The notes: generated from the sequence alone by a model not told the origin. A DNA stretch of 64,000 nucleotides from Chloroflexota bacterium (GCA_009773005.1 WOUT01000008.1:1-64000), one strand, 5' to 3'; shown: positions 1 through 8,641, counted from the first letter of the stretch. Numbers and translations: made by a program.

Positions 1-441
1 ACTGCCCAAAAAAGAGTTGCCCTAACCGCAGCATCTCTACCCACATCAACACCGACTTATCGTTCCATCGCATGGATAGACTTGGCGGATTTTCTTGCAA
101 GCGACCACACCAACTGGAACAAATATGACCTAAATAATTATATTTGTCTGGATTTTGCGGTAGATTTGGTTGAGAATTCCAGAAAGCAAAATATCCAAGC
201 TTGGATTGTTGGGGTGGATTTTACCAATGGTGAAACCGGTCATGCCTTTGTTGCCTTTGAAACATCCGACCGGGGCATTATTTATGTTGAGCCTCAAGGA
301 GACAATACTTATTCAAATGTGACTGTCGGAAATCCTCTTTGCGATGATTGGGGTAAATACGAGTGCATGGGAGTTATAAAGTCGTTGAAATATTATTTAC
401 AATGCGACCATAAACATTATTGTACAGAGTACACTCCATGA
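1..441 (+). CDS. C-terminal part of an unidentified protein with a transglutaminase-like Cys/His pattern
   Basis: The frame is open from the first base of the window, so the gene begins upstream and only its last 146 codons are visible. A Cys in YICLDFA, a His in GHAFVAF and an acidic residue in YVEPQGD follow each other in the order of a papain/transglutaminase-like triad. This is a pattern seen by eye, not a confirmed family. The gene is A+T-rich and lies beyond the tRNA-associated repeat at 712, so it may be accessory DNA. I do not recognise it and assign no function. Confidence 0.6.
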   Translation, partial: TAQKRVALTAASLPTSTPTYRSIAWIDLADFLASDHTNWNKYDLNNYICLDFAVDLVENSRKQNIQAWIVGVDFTNGETGHAFVAFETSDRGIIYVEPQGDNTYSNVTVGNPLCDDWGKYECMGVIKSLKYYLQCDHKHYCTEYTP

Positions 442-711
442 ACTAGTCGTTATCAGGCGATAAATCAAGGAAAGCAAGGATGCGGAACCTAAAAACAAAT
501 TATTTTTGTTATTCCGGGGCAGATTATATCAATCGCGGGAGTTATTGTCAGTAAAAAACAACGCCGTATTAAATAAAAAATGAACCGGGATCTACTTCAG
601 CGGCTGGGTCATCCTCTTTGGGGCGCACCTCACCTCTTCAATGGACAGGCATACATAGGATTAGCTAGTAAAACTAAAAATACTTGACGGGTAATAAATT
701 AAATAAATAAA
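442..711. other. Gene-poor A+T-rich stretch, possibly degraded coding DNA
   Basis: No convincing gene is present. A short open stretch at about 587-667 (plus) reads GIYFSGWVILFGAHLT and is closed by stops on both sides. It resembles the membrane segment of YihY/BrkB-type proteins (ending LFGAELT in relatives), which suggests gene debris, but the match is too short to be safe. A 36-codon ORF from 580 overlaps it in another frame and looks random. Confidence 0.35.
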
Positions 712-727
712 GTGGCGAGGGTGGGAT
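712..727. repeat. 16-bp direct copy of the tRNA 3' end (att-like)
   Basis: GTGGCGAGGGTGGGAT here is identical to 798-813, the 3' acceptor and T-stem end of the adjacent tRNA gene. Similar A-rich sequence precedes both copies. Repeats of a tRNA 3' end are the usual trace of site-specific integration by phages or islands. The spacing of only 86 bp means no intact element lies between them, so this is either a remnant or the end of an element that extends leftwards out of the window. Confidence 0.6.
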
Positions 728-798
728 ATTGTACTCCGAAGAGGGTATGCGAACACACAAAATAATTATCGGGTTTTTTATATTGGGAAATAAAAAGG

Positions 799-870
799 TG
801 GCGAGGGTGGGATTTGAACCCACATCCAATGGCTTATGAGTCCACTGCTCCACCGTTGAGCTACCTCGCC
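799..870 (-). tRNA. tRNA with anticodon CAT, probably elongator Met
   Basis: Read on the minus strand, a 7-bp acceptor stem (GGCGAGG/CCTCGCC), a GCTC/GAGC D stem, an anticodon loop CTCATAA, a 5-nt variable loop and a GTGGG/CCCAC T stem around TTCAAAT form a complete 72-nt cloverleaf with discriminator A. The anticodon stem has one A-G mismatch next to the loop. CC follows but the final A of CCA is not encoded. The G1-C72 pair argues against initiator tRNA. A CAT anticodon can also belong to tRNA-Ile2 (lysidine-modified), which the sequence alone does not exclude. It lies just downstream of radC on the same strand. Confidence 0.9.
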
Positions 871-920
871 AACGAGTCAAATAATACTTCATGGCGCTTG
901 TTTTGTCAACTAAAGCCCGC

Positions 921-1625
921 CTAAGCGAAGCCCAGCCCCTTCTCTTTCATCGACACGAAGCAGTTATTGCCGATCACCAAATGATCCAGCACGTCCACAT
1001 CCAGCAGTTTGCCGGCTTCCACCACTGCGCGCGTCAGCGCCACATCTTCCGGGCTGGGTGTCGCGTCCCCGCTGGGGTGATTGTGCGCCAAAATGATGGC
1101 TGCCGCGCTGCGCTGCAATGCCCCCCGGAACAACTCGCCCACCCTCACCATTGAGGCATTCAGTGAGCCTACATACACCTTTTCAATCCCGATCTTGCGG
1201 TTGCGCGTGTCCAGCAGCAACACCCACAGGTTCTCCTGGATCAACCCTTCCATGTCATAACGCACCAATTCCGCTGCGTCTTCCGGCGAATTGATCGCGT
1301 TTGGCAGGTCAGGGTTTTCCTTCTTCAACCGGATGCCCAACTCGATGGCTGCCTTGATCTGCGCCGCCTTGGCTGGCCCCACCCCGTGGATGTTGCAGAC
1401 CTGCGCAAAACTTGCCTTCTGGATGCCGGGCAGCCCGCCCAATTCATCCAAAATCTGCTGTCCCAATTGCACCGAGTTCTTTCCGGTCACGCCCACCCGC
1501 AGCAAGATTGCCAGTAGTTCCGCCTTGCTCAGGGCTTCCGGACCGTTCTTTTCCAACCGCTCCCTCGGCCTTTCATCTTCAGCGAGGTCAGTAATGCGGT
1601 ATGCAGCCGGGGCTTCTCTAACCAT
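921..1625 (-). CDS. radC: RadC-family JAB/MPN protein
   Basis: 234 residues, the usual RadC (UPF0758) length. A helix-hairpin-helix segment (about residues 74-98, IHGVGPAKAAQIKAA) precedes the MPN/JAB metalloprotease-like domain, whose zinc ligands appear in HNHPSGD (H181, H183, D187). The biochemical role is unsettled; the name comes from an old DNA-repair assignment. The start has a strong AGGAGG six bases upstream. The gene is divergent from the zinc-ribbon gene at 1746, and the CAT tRNA lies downstream. Its codon third positions look more G+C-rich than those of the genes after 6400. Confidence 0.93.
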   Translation of the reverse strand: MVREAPAAYRITDLAEDERPRERLEKNGPEALSKAELLAILLRVGVTGKNSVQLGQQILDELGGLPGIQKASFAQVCNIHGVGPAKAAQIKAAIELGIRLKKENPDLPNAINSPEDAAELVRYDMEGLIQENLWVLLLDTRNRKIGIEKVYVGSLNASMVRVGELFRGALQRSAAAIILAHNHPSGDATPSPEDVALTRAVVEAGKLLDVDVLDHLVIGNNCFVSMKEKGLGFA

Positions 1626-1717
1626 GTTATCCTCCTAATGCGCTCTCTTCCCCGTTATAGTACAGGTTCCCGAATCCGGCAAGCGAATTACGGCTTTCAT
1701 TCATCCGCGGTCAACCA

Positions 1718-1726
1718 TGCTATAAT
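1718..1726 (+). promoter_or_regulatory. Extended -10 promoter of the 1746-6375 gene run
   Basis: TGCTATAAT is a perfect extended -10 element (TGn plus TATAAT), ending 20 bases before the ATG at 1746. No good -35 is visible 16-18 bases upstream, as expected for extended -10 promoters. It is the likely start for the zinc-ribbon, PfkB, parA, parB and amidohydrolase genes. Confidence 0.55.
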
Positions 1727-1745
1727 TTCCACATGGGAGAATGCC

Positions 1746-2261
1746 ATGAACCTTGATCCGGCCGTTCTAAAACAAATCACATTGATCGCCACTGGTTTTT
1801 CAGTCGCTTTTCTGGCTGCCCTATGGTTAAGTCTGATCTTCTGGGCTGCTCGTGATATCCGCACCCGTTCGCGCGACCCCTTCATGCGGGTATTGGCGGT
1901 TGTGGTTGTGGCGTTATTATTCCTCCCAGGAATATTGATCTATTTGATCCTTCGCCCTGCGAAAACACTTGAAGAAGAATACCAGCATTCGCTTGAAGAA
2001 GAAGCGCTGCTTCAATCCATTGAAGACTCCGCCATCTGCCCCGGCTGTAACCGCCGTGTCAATCAGGAATGGATCGCCTGCCCGGGCTGCCACACCCGTT
2101 TAAAAAAGACCTGCCAAAACTGCGGCAAGATCATCGATCTGCCGTGGAATCTCTGCCCTTACTGCGCCACGCCCGTTGCCGGGATGCGCAAAGAGGCACC
2201 GGTTGTCACGGAAGAGTTACAACCCCTGCTTGATGATGAAGAATTTCAATCCCACCCATAG
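1746..2261 (+). CDS. Membrane-anchored double zinc-ribbon protein
   Basis: 171 residues from the ATG at 1746, chosen because GGGAG lies six bases upstream; the longer open frame from 1638 would cover the promoter. Two hydrophobic helices (about residues 10-33 and 48-69) are followed by an acidic linker and four CxxC pairs (C98/C101, C112/C115, C123/C126, C137/C140), the layout of a double zinc ribbon. Such proteins are common and mostly uncharacterised. Function unknown; the ribbon side is probably cytoplasmic. It heads the run containing parA and parB. Confidence 0.85.
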   Translation: MNLDPAVLKQITLIATGFSVAFLAALWLSLIFWAARDIRTRSRDPFMRVLAVVVVALLFLPGILIYLILRPAKTLEEEYQHSLEEEALLQSIEDSAICPGCNRRVNQEWIACPGCHTRLKKTCQNCGKIIDLPWNLCPYCATPVAGMRKEAPVVTEELQPLLDDEEFQSHP

Positions 2262-2278
2262 ATCGAGATTACCCCTGC

Positions 2279-3142
2279 ATGCATGATTTAGCGAACATTA
2301 CGCCTGTCGATTATTTGATTATTGGTCATGTCACACAAGATCTAACACAACAAGGTCCTGTTTTAGGGGGCACGGCTTCTTACGCTGCGTTGACTGCCAA
2401 AGCGGTAGGTTTGCGGGTAGGCGTAGTCACCTCTTGCCGAGCTGATCTTGATCTCGGTTTATTTAATGGCGCAGTAATTATTCGAAAAGATTCTCAGCAA
2501 AATTCAACCTTCGAAAATATCTACACGCCCGCCGGCCGCATCCAGCATGTGCATGGCGTCGCCGACACGATCACTCTCGCAGATATTCCGCTTGCCTGGC
2601 GTGCCACACCCGTCGTCCATCTCGGACCGATCGCCCGCGAGATCTCCCCGGAGATCGCACAAGCCTTCCCTGATTCGATCATCGGGGTTACCCCCCAGGG
2701 GTGGCTGCGCGAATGGGATAAGAACGGCAGGGTGTCTTTTTGCGATTGGCCTGACGCGGATAAAGTATTAACCCACGCGAACATAGCCGTGATGAGCATA
2801 GAGGATGTGCGGGGTAACGAAGAAGTCGTCGCGGAATTTGCTGGTTTGATACCTATATTAGTTGTTACAGAGGGCGCCGCAGGAGCCCGCATCTACTGGA
2901 ATGGCGATGTGCGAATCATTCGCCCTCCCAAAGAAATCGAAATAGACCCGGTTGGCGCTGGTGATATTTTCGCGACTTCCTTTTTCATCAGGTATCAATC
3001 CACCCGCGACCCCTGGGAATCTGCGCGCTTCGCCACGTTACTGGCGGCAAATTCCGTCACCCGCAAAACCCTCTCTGGTGTGCCGACAAAAGAAGAAGTG
3101 AATCGATTTATGACCGAGATCATTGAGCAGATAAATCTATGA
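2279..3142 (+). CDS. PfkB-family (ribokinase-like) kinase
   Basis: 287 residues. The C-terminal PfkB signature is clear, with DPVGAGD at residues 223-229, where the last Asp is the expected catalytic base and GAG forms the anion hole. An N-terminal GGTASYAA segment matches the substrate-binding Gly-Gly region. These enzymes phosphorylate sugars, nucleosides or related alcohols with ATP; the substrate cannot be read from the sequence. The last four bases overlap parA (ATGA), so it is translationally coupled to the partition genes. Whether it has any part in chromosome segregation is unknown. Confidence 0.88.
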   Translation: MHDLANITPVDYLIIGHVTQDLTQQGPVLGGTASYAALTAKAVGLRVGVVTSCRADLDLGLFNGAVIIRKDSQQNSTFENIYTPAGRIQHVHGVADTITLADIPLAWRATPVVHLGPIAREISPEIAQAFPDSIIGVTPQGWLREWDKNGRVSFCDWPDADKVLTHANIAVMSIEDVRGNEEVVAEFAGLIPILVVTEGAAGARIYWNGDVRIIRPPKEIEIDPVGAGDIFATSFFIRYQSTRDPWESARFATLLAANSVTRKTLSGVPTKEEVNRFMTEIIEQINL

Positions 3143-3930
3143 CACGAATCTATACGCTTGTTAATCAAAAAGGCGGAGTTGGCAAGACCACGACAGCCAT
3201 CAATCTGGGCGCTTATCTGGGTCTATTTGGGCAGCGTGTTTTATTGATCGACCTCGACCCGCAGGCAAACGCCACCTCCTCTTTAGGGATCGATAAATAT
3301 ACGGTCAAAAAGGGTACCTATGAAGTGCTTATCGGGGCTGAACCGATCAACCCGCATATCCTGCACAATCCGAAATTAAAAATTTCACTCCTGCCTTCTT
3401 CACCATCATTAGCAGGCGCTGAAGTCGAATTGATCGATTTGCCAAAACGCGAGTTTCGACTTCGGGAAGCCATCAAGCCGATTATTGACCGGTTCGATTA
3501 CATTCTCATCGATTGTCCACCCTCCTTGAGCCTGCTCACAGTTAACGGTCTCATGGCAGCCCGCGATGGAGTAATGATCCCGGTGCAATGCGAATACCTC
3601 GCCCTTGAAGGCATTGGACAGCTTACGCAGACACTCAACCGCATCCGCTCGTCATTGTTCCCCGAGATGAAGATCAGAGGGGTGATCTTAACCATGTTTG
3701 ATGGCCGTACCAACCTTTCAAATGATGTGGTTGAAGAGGTCAAGAAGTTTTTCCCAAATCAGGTGATGTCAGCAGTGGTTCCGCGTTCGATTCGGATTGC
3801 CGAGGCGCCCTCTTATGGACTCCCGATTTCAAATTATGCCCCAGAAGCGGGAGCTGCAAAAGCTTACGCGGCGCTTGCGCGCGAGATCCTTACGCAAGAC
3901 GGCATAAAAGTAAACCAGAATTCTGAATAG
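3139..3930 (+). CDS. parA: Chromosome partition ATPase ParA/Soj
   Basis: 263 residues with the deviant Walker A motif KGGVGKTTT (K11-T19), LLIDLDPQANATSSLG as the A' region and DYILIDCPPSLS as Walker B. This is the ParA/Soj/MinD family, which binds non-specific DNA as an ATP dimer and is released by ParB. It overlaps the PfkB gene by four bases and lies 10 bases before parB. The short N-terminus without a helix-turn-helix fits the chromosomal Soj type rather than a plasmid ParA. Confidence 0.96.
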   Translation: MTRIYTLVNQKGGVGKTTTAINLGAYLGLFGQRVLLIDLDPQANATSSLGIDKYTVKKGTYEVLIGAEPINPHILHNPKLKISLLPSSPSLAGAEVELIDLPKREFRLREAIKPIIDRFDYILIDCPPSLSLLTVNGLMAARDGVMIPVQCEYLALEGIGQLTQTLNRIRSSLFPEMKIRGVILTMFDGRTNLSNDVVEEVKKFFPNQVMSAVVPRSIRIAEAPSYGLPISNYAPEAGAAKAYAALAREILTQDGIKVNQNSE

Positions 3931-3940
3931 GCAGGTGGAA

Positions 3941-4801
3941 ATGACGCGAAAAGGTGGATTAGGAAAAGGTTTAGAAGCGCTCATACCGGGAGATTTTTCA
4001 AGCTCTCCTGGCTCAGGGGATACCTTCGCGCCAATTTCGATGATCATGGCCAATCCCCGTCAACCGCGTGAAAACATGGATGAAGATCACATGCAAGAGC
4101 TAGCGAATTCAATTCGCGAACACGGCATTTTGCAGCCCTTGATCGTCACTCATGAAGCCATGACAGGCATTTACACCCTGATCGCTGGCGAAAGGCGGCT
4201 GCGGGCAGCCAAACTGGCAGGGCTCGAAAAAGTGCCCGTGATCATTCGTACCGCAACGGAGCAGGAACGGCTTGAGTTGGCGTTAATTGAAAATGTCCAA
4301 CGCACAGATCTCTCTCCGCTTGAAACTGCTGAAGCTTATCATAAACTGGCTGAAGAATTCAACCTCTCGCATGAAGAAATCTCGCAGAGAGTCGGCAAAG
4401 GTCGTGTTGCGGTGACCAACACGCTTCGTTTATTAAAATTGCCGGATCAAGCCAAAAAAGCGCTCAATGAAGGTCAGATCACTGAAGGTCATGCCCGTGC
4501 CATACTTGGTTTGCCCTCGCCTCAGGGTCAGCTCGCAGCCCTTCAAACCGTCATCAACAACGGGTTGAACGTCCGGCAGGCAGAAGAATTGATCCGCAAG
4601 CTCAGCGGACAAAAACCACCCTCTCTTCAAAGCAAACCAGTCGATCCGGGCATAAAAGAAATCGAGGAACGCCTGTGTGAACGGCTGGGCACTCGTGTTA
4701 CGCTGCGGCATGGTGAAAAAGGTGGAACCTTAACCATTCATTATTATTCGGACGAAGAACTGGGTGGGTTGCTTTCGCGCATAATACCTGAAAACCTATG
4801 A
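3941..4801 (+). CDS. parB: Chromosome partition protein ParB/Spo0J
   Basis: 286 residues from ATG 3941, preferred over the in-frame GTG at 3935 because relatives begin MxRKGLGKGLEALI and AGG lies correctly before the ATG. The N-terminal ParB/Srx fold carries the nucleotide-binding GERRLRAAKLAG motif, now known in the family as a CTP site. A central HTH (about residues 120-200) should bind parS, and the C-terminus should dimerise. I could not find a parS-like palindrome in the window. It overlaps the next gene by four bases. Confidence 0.95.
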   Translation: MTRKGGLGKGLEALIPGDFSSSPGSGDTFAPISMIMANPRQPRENMDEDHMQELANSIREHGILQPLIVTHEAMTGIYTLIAGERRLRAAKLAGLEKVPVIIRTATEQERLELALIENVQRTDLSPLETAEAYHKLAEEFNLSHEEISQRVGKGRVAVTNTLRLLKLPDQAKKALNEGQITEGHARAILGLPSPQGQLAALQTVINNGLNVRQAEELIRKLSGQKPPSLQSKPVDPGIKEIEERLCERLGTRVTLRHGEKGGTLTIHYYSDEELGGLLSRIIPENL

Positions 4802-6375
4802 TCCTTTTTTACAACGGAAACATTTATACCCCTGGCAAGCATACCGCTGCCCTGGCAGTCGAAAACGATCGTATTAAGGCTATTGGGTCAAACGAGGATA
4901 TTTTAAACCTCGAAACCCCAGGTTGTGAAAAGATCAATTTAAACGGAAAATGTGTTTGGCCAGGATTGACCGATTCGCACCTTCACTTCGAGATGTACTC
5001 CTTCAGTCTTTCACGCGTAGACTGTGAAACAAGCACCATAGAAGAATGTCTTACACGAATAGAGGTTGCAGCATATAAAGTCCAGAGAAACCAATGGGTC
5101 ACAGGTCGTGGATGGAATCAAAATGTCTGGAATGGGGTTTATGGAACTGCCACACAATTGGATTACATCTCAAATGGGCGCCCTGTTTTCCTGTCCGACA
5201 AATCCCTACATACAGCTTGGGTAAACACACAGGCTCTAACCGTCGCAGGAATCGATAACAAGACACCTGATCCTGAAGGTGGCTCCATTCAGCGTGATAC
5301 CGAAGGATACCCTACCGGTATCCTTTTTGAAAACGCGGTATCCCTTGTGGAAAAGATGATACCATTACCCACTGACGCAGAGCGCAGAAATGCGATTCTG
5401 GCTGGTCAGGCTGAATTGCATCGTCTTGGTCTCACTGGTATCCATGACTTTGACCGGGCGGCCTGTTTTTCTTCCCTTCAACAATTGCACCAGGCCGGAG
5501 AACTCAGCTTGCGAGTGGCAAAAAGCATTCCATATGAGGATCTTGATCATGCACTAAGCATCGGTCTTCGGACCGGTTTTGGAGATGATACCCTCTTTAC
5601 CGGATCTGCAAAAATGTTCGCTGATGGCGCTTTAGGACCGCAGACCGCTGCCATGTTGGAACCTTATGAAAATAAACCATCCGACCGGGGAACCTTGTTG
5701 TTGACCGCGGACGAAGTCCTTGAAACCGGGATGCGCGCCACATCAAATGGCATTAGTCTTGCAATTCATGCCATTGGTGACCGTGCAACCAATGAAGTCC
5801 TTAATGGATTCGCCATGATTCGAGAATTTGAAAAACAGAATAATTTACCGCCCCTGCTCCATCGGATAGAACACCTTCAACTGCTGCATCCAGATGACCT
5901 CCAAAAAGCAGCCGCTCTTGGTGTGATCGCATCAATGCAGCCGATTCATACAACTTCTGATATGTTCACCGCAGATAAGCATTGGGGAAAAAGATGCAGG
6001 TACGCTTATGCCTTTGCCTCAATACTTTCAAGGAATGTTCATCTCATTTTTGGATCTGACGCGCCCGTTGAATCGCCAAACCCATTTTGGGGCATACACG
6101 CAGCCGTCACGCGCCGCCGTCATAATGGAGAACCAGGAAATGACGGTTGGAATCCTCAAGAGCGAATTACATTGGAGCAAGCAATCCGGGCATTTACCCA
6201 AACTCCAGCGCTCGCGGTTGGAAAATCAACCCGGTTCGGTCAATTAAAACCAGGGTTTCTTGCTGATCTGCTTATTTTAAAAGAAGACCCATTTAATATT
6301 CATCCCGATAACCTGTATCAGGTTCTTCCAGAATCTGTGATGGTTGGTGGAAAATGGGTTTATCATAGTTACTAA
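4798..6375 (+). CDS. YtcJ-like metal-dependent amidohydrolase
   Basis: 525 residues of the Amidohydrolase_3 (YtcJ/exoenzyme) family. The HxH metal site is DSHLHFE (H61, H63), GSDAPVESPNPFWGIHAAVTR near the C-terminus contributes the active-site Asp, and a final strand segment GFLADLLIL is typical of the beta-sandwich lobe. Members hydrolyse amide, formamide or imide bonds; the substrate here is unknown. The start overlaps the parB stop (ATGA), so it is probably read from the partition operon without sharing its function. Confidence 0.88.
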   Translation: MILFYNGNIYTPGKHTAALAVENDRIKAIGSNEDILNLETPGCEKINLNGKCVWPGLTDSHLHFEMYSFSLSRVDCETSTIEECLTRIEVAAYKVQRNQWVTGRGWNQNVWNGVYGTATQLDYISNGRPVFLSDKSLHTAWVNTQALTVAGIDNKTPDPEGGSIQRDTEGYPTGILFENAVSLVEKMIPLPTDAERRNAILAGQAELHRLGLTGIHDFDRAACFSSLQQLHQAGELSLRVAKSIPYEDLDHALSIGLRTGFGDDTLFTGSAKMFADGALGPQTAAMLEPYENKPSDRGTLLLTADEVLETGMRATSNGISLAIHAIGDRATNEVLNGFAMIREFEKQNNLPPLLHRIEHLQLLHPDDLQKAAALGVIASMQPIHTTSDMFTADKHWGKRCRYAYAFASILSRNVHLIFGSDAPVESPNPFWGIHAAVTRRRHNGEPGNDGWNPQERITLEQAIRAFTQTPALAVGKSTRFGQLKPGFLADLLILKEDPFNIHPDNLYQVLPESVMVGGKWVYHSY

Positions 6376-6402
6376 CAAAACGTTTTCTTTACGAGGATTG
6401 AG

Positions 6403-7413
6403 ATGGCCTTAACCCCTGAAATTCTTGTACCGCGATTGGGCGACACACTTGTCGAACAAGGACTGCTCACCGAGGATCAATTGATCTCAGCCCTGCAAGC
6501 TCAAAAAACAGCGCGCATAAAAGGAACAGCCCCCCTGATTGGTCAACTATTATTGGAAATGGGCTTTATTGACCGCCCAACTTTGGATCAAGCGGTAACG
6601 AATCAAATATTGAAATTACAGAACGCCTTGCAGCAATCCAATCAAACATTGGAACGCCGCGTGCAAGAACGCACCGCGGAATTAGAAAAAGCCTACCAAA
6701 AACTCTCTGAACTTACCAAACTTAAGGTTAATTTCATTTCCAATATCTCACACGAATTACGAACCCCGATGACGCATGTGAAAGGGTATATCGACTTGCT
6801 TCTCAATGATGATTTTGGGGCTCTCAATGTTGATCAATTCCAGGCAGTTGAGGTTTTAAAAAGAGCATCAGAGCGTTTGGGACGATTAATTGATGATCTT
6901 ATCCTTTTCTCAACTGCTGAAACGAGTTCGATCCAAATCAACAAAGAGAATTTTGATATCAGGCTGGTTGCCGCAGAGGTAATTGCTCGAAATACCAGCC
7001 CGGCAAATCAAAAGAATATTCGCTTATGGTTGGATTGTAACGAGGAAAGATTGCAGGCATTTGCCGATTCTGACCGTATCCGTTGGGTTGTTAATCAGTT
7101 AGTGGAGAATGCGTTGAAATATACGCAAATGGATGGTGAGGTCTTTTTGCGTCTTACTCGTGGACCAGCCGAGGTTGTTGTTTCAGTATCTGACTCAGGC
7201 ATTGGCATTGATCCGTCTCAATTTGAAGAGATATTTGAACCTTTCCATCAACTGGATGGTTCATCGACCCGCAAACAAGGCGGAACTGGTCTCGGTCTTA
7301 CCCTTGCTAAAAAGATCGTCGAAGCCCATGGTTCTAAAATTTTTGTCACATCCACGCCAGGCAAGGGTAGTAAATTTGAGTTCCGCTTGAAGGAAAAACC
7401 TCGTTTAGATTAA
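6403..7413 (+). CDS. Sensor histidine kinase with an MshEN/GspE-N-like N-terminal domain
   Basis: 336 residues. Residues 11-34 and 45-68 are two tandem 24-residue repeats of the form xLGxxLxxxGxIxxxxLxxALxxQ (first RLGDTLVEQGLL..., second LIGQLLLEMGFI...), the pattern of the MshEN domain found before type II secretion and type IV pilus ATPases, where it binds c-di-GMP. A coiled coil (70-107) leads to the HisKA box with the phospho-acceptor H117 (ISHELRTP), then a HATPase_c domain (N box LVENALKY, DSGIGID, GTGLGLTLAKK). No membrane segment is seen, so it should be cytoplasmic. SD GAGGATTGAG precedes the ATG. The ligand is an inference from the family pattern. Confidence 0.9.
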   Translation: MALTPEILVPRLGDTLVEQGLLTEDQLISALQAQKTARIKGTAPLIGQLLLEMGFIDRPTLDQAVTNQILKLQNALQQSNQTLERRVQERTAELEKAYQKLSELTKLKVNFISNISHELRTPMTHVKGYIDLLLNDDFGALNVDQFQAVEVLKRASERLGRLIDDLILFSTAETSSIQINKENFDIRLVAAEVIARNTSPANQKNIRLWLDCNEERLQAFADSDRIRWVVNQLVENALKYTQMDGEVFLRLTRGPAEVVVSVSDSGIGIDPSQFEEIFEPFHQLDGSSTRKQGGTGLGLTLAKKIVEAHGSKIFVTSTPGKGSKFEFRLKEKPRLD

Positions 7414-7415
7414 TG

Positions 7416-7421
7416 TATAAT
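7416..7421 (+). promoter_or_regulatory. -10 element placed for a leaderless transcript of the second kinase
   Basis: A perfect TATAAT starts three bases after the stop of the first kinase and ends eight bases before the ATG at 7430. Transcription would start at or within two bases of the ATG, and there is no Shine-Dalgarno sequence. No clear -35 is present. Confidence 0.45.
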
Positions 7422-7429
7422 GAAATTGT

Positions 7430-8641
7430 ATGGATAAACAAAAGCAACCGCGGGGGAATAATAAAACCAAACTGTTGACGCTTTGCAGTCTGGTATCCAG
7501 AGCTGCAAACTGGAAAGATGCTCTTGAGGAAATCTTTAGAAAAACTCGCGAAGATCTGATCTTTGATAACCTTGTTGTTTATCAGACCGATTTTGAGTCC
7601 CAACGTCTTGATGTGCTCTATGCACGAGCTACAGGCAGGGGTAAATCAGCAGAAGCAGATGCCTCTTGGGGTGAGATCATTTCCAACCGCGTCCTTCAAG
7701 AGTCCAAGATTATCATTGAAAAACCCGAAACTAACAATAGTGATGACCGCATTGCATCACCCTATTTATTAGGCATACCCATCTACCCTGCTCCAAACCT
7801 GCCTGGTGTCCTGGTTTATATCCGTTTTGGTGGACCTGCGTTTTCACGTCAGAATATTCAATTTGCGTTATTTATCGCTGACCTAATCACTTCAATTATT
7901 CGAAAAAAGTGTCTTGAGGAATTTGTGACGACACTTGAAAATGAAAAAGCCGTCGCCAAACTTCAAGCTGATTTTATTAACACGATTTCTCATGAGTTGC
8001 GCAGTCCCCTTGGATTCATTAAAGGTTACACAACAACTCTTTTGCGAAAAGACACCAACTGGGATCAATCCACGCAAAATGATTTTCTTGAAATCATAGA
8101 ACGGGAAACGAACAATCTCACTGACCTGATTGACGATTTGTTGGATTCATCACGCCTTCAAAGTGGCCAAATGAAATTCGATTTTCAAGTGGTACGAGTC
8201 GACTCATTAATAAGGGATGAAGTGAATCGCGCCCATATTACCAATCCAAAGCAGGAGATTATCCTTGATTTTGATCATGAAATCCCAACGATTGAAGGGG
8301 ATGCGCGCAGATTAGCACAAGTATTTGACAATCTATTATCCAATTCCGCTAAATATGCACCTGAAGCTCAAGTTGTAATCAAACTTACAAAAAATCAAAA
8401 CCATCTTGATCTGCAATTCAAAGATAACGGCCCTGGCATTCCGGAGCAATTCCTTCCAAAGATCTTTACCAGATTCTTCAGGGTTCCAGATAAATCCATG
8501 AAAGTTCACGGTTCCGGTCTAGGTTTGTTTATCTGCAAACAAATAATCGACAGCCATGAAGGCACAATCTGTGTTTCGTCTTCGGAAAATGGTACGACTT
8601 TTATTATCAATTTACCTTTTGCAATATCCAGATCCGGTTAA
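7430..8641 (+). CDS. GAF-domain sensor histidine kinase
   Basis: 403 residues. Residues about 15-160 have a GAF-like sensor layout, followed by a short coiled coil, a HisKA box with H188 (ISHELRSP) and HATPase_c (N box FDNLLSNSAKY, DNGPGIPEQF, GSGLGLFICKQ). There is no membrane segment, so it should sense a cytoplasmic ligand or state. The gene follows the MshEN-type kinase by 16 bases and precedes the response regulator by 16, so two kinases could feed one regulator. It may be read from the upstream promoter and also from its own TATAAT. Confidence 0.92.
   Translation: MDKQKQPRGNNKTKLLTLCSLVSRAANWKDALEEIFRKTREDLIFDNLVVYQTDFESQRLDVLYARATGRGKSAEADASWGEIISNRVLQESKIIIEKPETNNSDDRIASPYLLGIPIYPAPNLPGVLVYIRFGGPAFSRQNIQFALFIADLITSIIRKKCLEEFVTTLENEKAVAKLQADFINTISHELRSPLGFIKGYTTTLLRKDTNWDQSTQNDFLEIIERETNNLTDLIDDLLDSSRLQSGQMKFDFQVVRVDSLIRDEVNRAHITNPKQEIILDFDHEIPTIEGDARRLAQVFDNLLSNSAKYAPEAQVVIKLTKNQNHLDLQFKDNGPGIPEQFLPKIFTRFFRVPDKSMKVHGSGLGLFICKQIIDSHEGTICVSSSENGTTFIINLPFAISRSG

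Noticed and set aside
674-892. 72-codon minus-strand ORF
   Set aside because: It covers the tRNA gene and reads through its cloverleaf; no protein features.
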